In this document: one piece after another, positions 6,004-6,339 of the stretch
Layout of the letters: each line of letters starts with the position of its first letter
How positions within the stretch are numbered: position 1 is the stretch's first letter
Source of the DNA: Lutibacter sp.
GTDB taxonomy: Bacteria > Bacteroidota > Bacteroidia > Flavobacteriales > Flavobacteriaceae
Direction of reading: 5' to 3'
DNA length: 6,339 nucleotides
Assembly: GCA_002733285.1 (NCBI GenBank)
Contig: NVVE01000015.1
Span: forward strand, 47,885-54,223
Program-made: the position numbers and the translations under genes
Notes under the pieces: model-generated
Seen by the model: only the letters and a program-made list of their open reading frames with translations
What the model was told of the DNA's origin: nothing
Database searches by the model: none

Positions 6004-6339
6004 TTAATTGATTGTTAGTTCATTAATTTCATTTTCCAAACTTTTAATGTTTTCAAGTAGAATGTTAGGGTTGTTTAAAATTTTTACCATCATAATACTA
6101 CCTTCAATCATGGCTATTATTTTAAAAACAAAATTCTCGGCATTTATTTCTTTTAACTCTGAATTTCGTATGCCTTGGTTAACAATGTCCACAAGACTCG
6201 TTTTCCAATATTCAAGTGCCATTGTTACTTCTTTTTTTAGGGATTCATTTCCATCATCAGAATCTACAGCGGTATTTAAAATGGGACAGCCACCAGCTTC
6301 AATAAACTGTGGATACTCTGTTTTATAATATATAAAAAA
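6004..6339 (-). CDS. TetR/AcrR-family repressor, C-terminal part (cut by window edge)
   Basis: An open frame enters from the right edge and runs 111 codons to a TAA at 6006-6004. An internal ATG at 6222 is not the true start, because the frame stays open upstream to the edge and carries family sequence. The visible part begins FFIYYKTEYPQF and continues with EAGGCPILNTAVDSDD, a block typical of the ligand-binding domain of a TetR subgroup in which GGCP/GCF is followed by NTA. Then come three helices, including WKTSLVDIVNQGIRNSEL and a hydrophobic stretch (FKIIAMIEGSIMMVKIL) that would form the dimer face. The missing 80-90 residues should hold the DNA-binding helix-turn-helix. The palindromes at 5970-5987 and 4701-4720 are its likely targets. 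Its own promoter lies outside the window, so self-control cannot be judged. The inducer is unknown; its neighbours suggest a hydrophobic compound. Confidence 0.85.
   Translation of the reverse strand, partial: FFIYYKTEYPQFIEAGGCPILNTAVDSDDGNESLKKEVTMALEYWKTSLVDIVNQGIRNSELKEINAENFVFKIIAMIEGSIMMVKILNNPNILLENIKSLENEINELTIN

Noticed and set aside
6004..6222. A complete 72-residue protein starting at the ATG at 6222
   Set aside because: The frame stays open for 39 more codons to the window edge and encodes TetR-family sequence (GGCPILNTAVDSDD), so this is the end of a longer gene.
1989..6328. Many plus-strand open frames of 60-106 codons opposite the minus-strand genes
   Set aside because: They lie antisense to well-supported genes, have compositions of reversed coding DNA and show no recognisable domain. 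They are shadows.

Overview
The window looks like a piece of a Bacteroidota chromosome, most likely from a marine-type member of the Flavobacteriia. The DNA is AT-rich. The start codons have A-rich leaders with no Shine-Dalgarno sequence. Two promoters carry the TTTG -33 box known from this phylum. The protein families also fit. No RNA gene, mobile element or CRISPR array is visible. The lineage is inferred from these traits, not from a marker gene.

Every gene I can support lies on the minus strand, so transcription runs from high to low coordinates. In that order they are: the C-terminal part of a TetR/AcrR repressor cut by the window edge (6339-6004), an alpha/beta hydrolase (5922-5086), a 71-residue heavy-metal-associated (HMA) domain protein (5013-4798), an RND/MMPL exporter (4657-2303), a LolA-like periplasmic protein (2266-1487), an outer-membrane beta-barrel (1487-270), and the first 49 codons of an exported protein from the next transcription unit (149-1). 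The last three export genes are tightly packed: the gap is 36 bases between exporter and LolA-like gene, and the barrel start overlaps the LolA-like stop as TAATG.

The strongest signal is regulatory. The hydrolase gene and the exporter gene are each preceded by the same promoter-operator block, 36 bases aligned without gaps with 30 identical. Each block has a run of seven A, a TTTG box, exactly 20 bases, and a TATAT element that forms one arm of an inverted repeat (ATATAC...GTATAT). The adjacent TetR protein is the obvious candidate to bind both sites. This would join the hydrolase (probably with the HMA protein) and the three-part export system into one regulon.

The model I infer is as follows. 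In the absence of an inducer the TetR protein blocks both promoters. When a hydrophobic or lipid-like compound appears, the hydrolase acts on it in the cytoplasm. The MMPL pump, the LolA-like carrier and the barrel form a route across the inner membrane, periplasm and outer membrane. The hydrolase has cysteine where the usual nucleophile serine should be. The role of the HMA protein in this company is unclear. The substrate cannot be read from the sequence.
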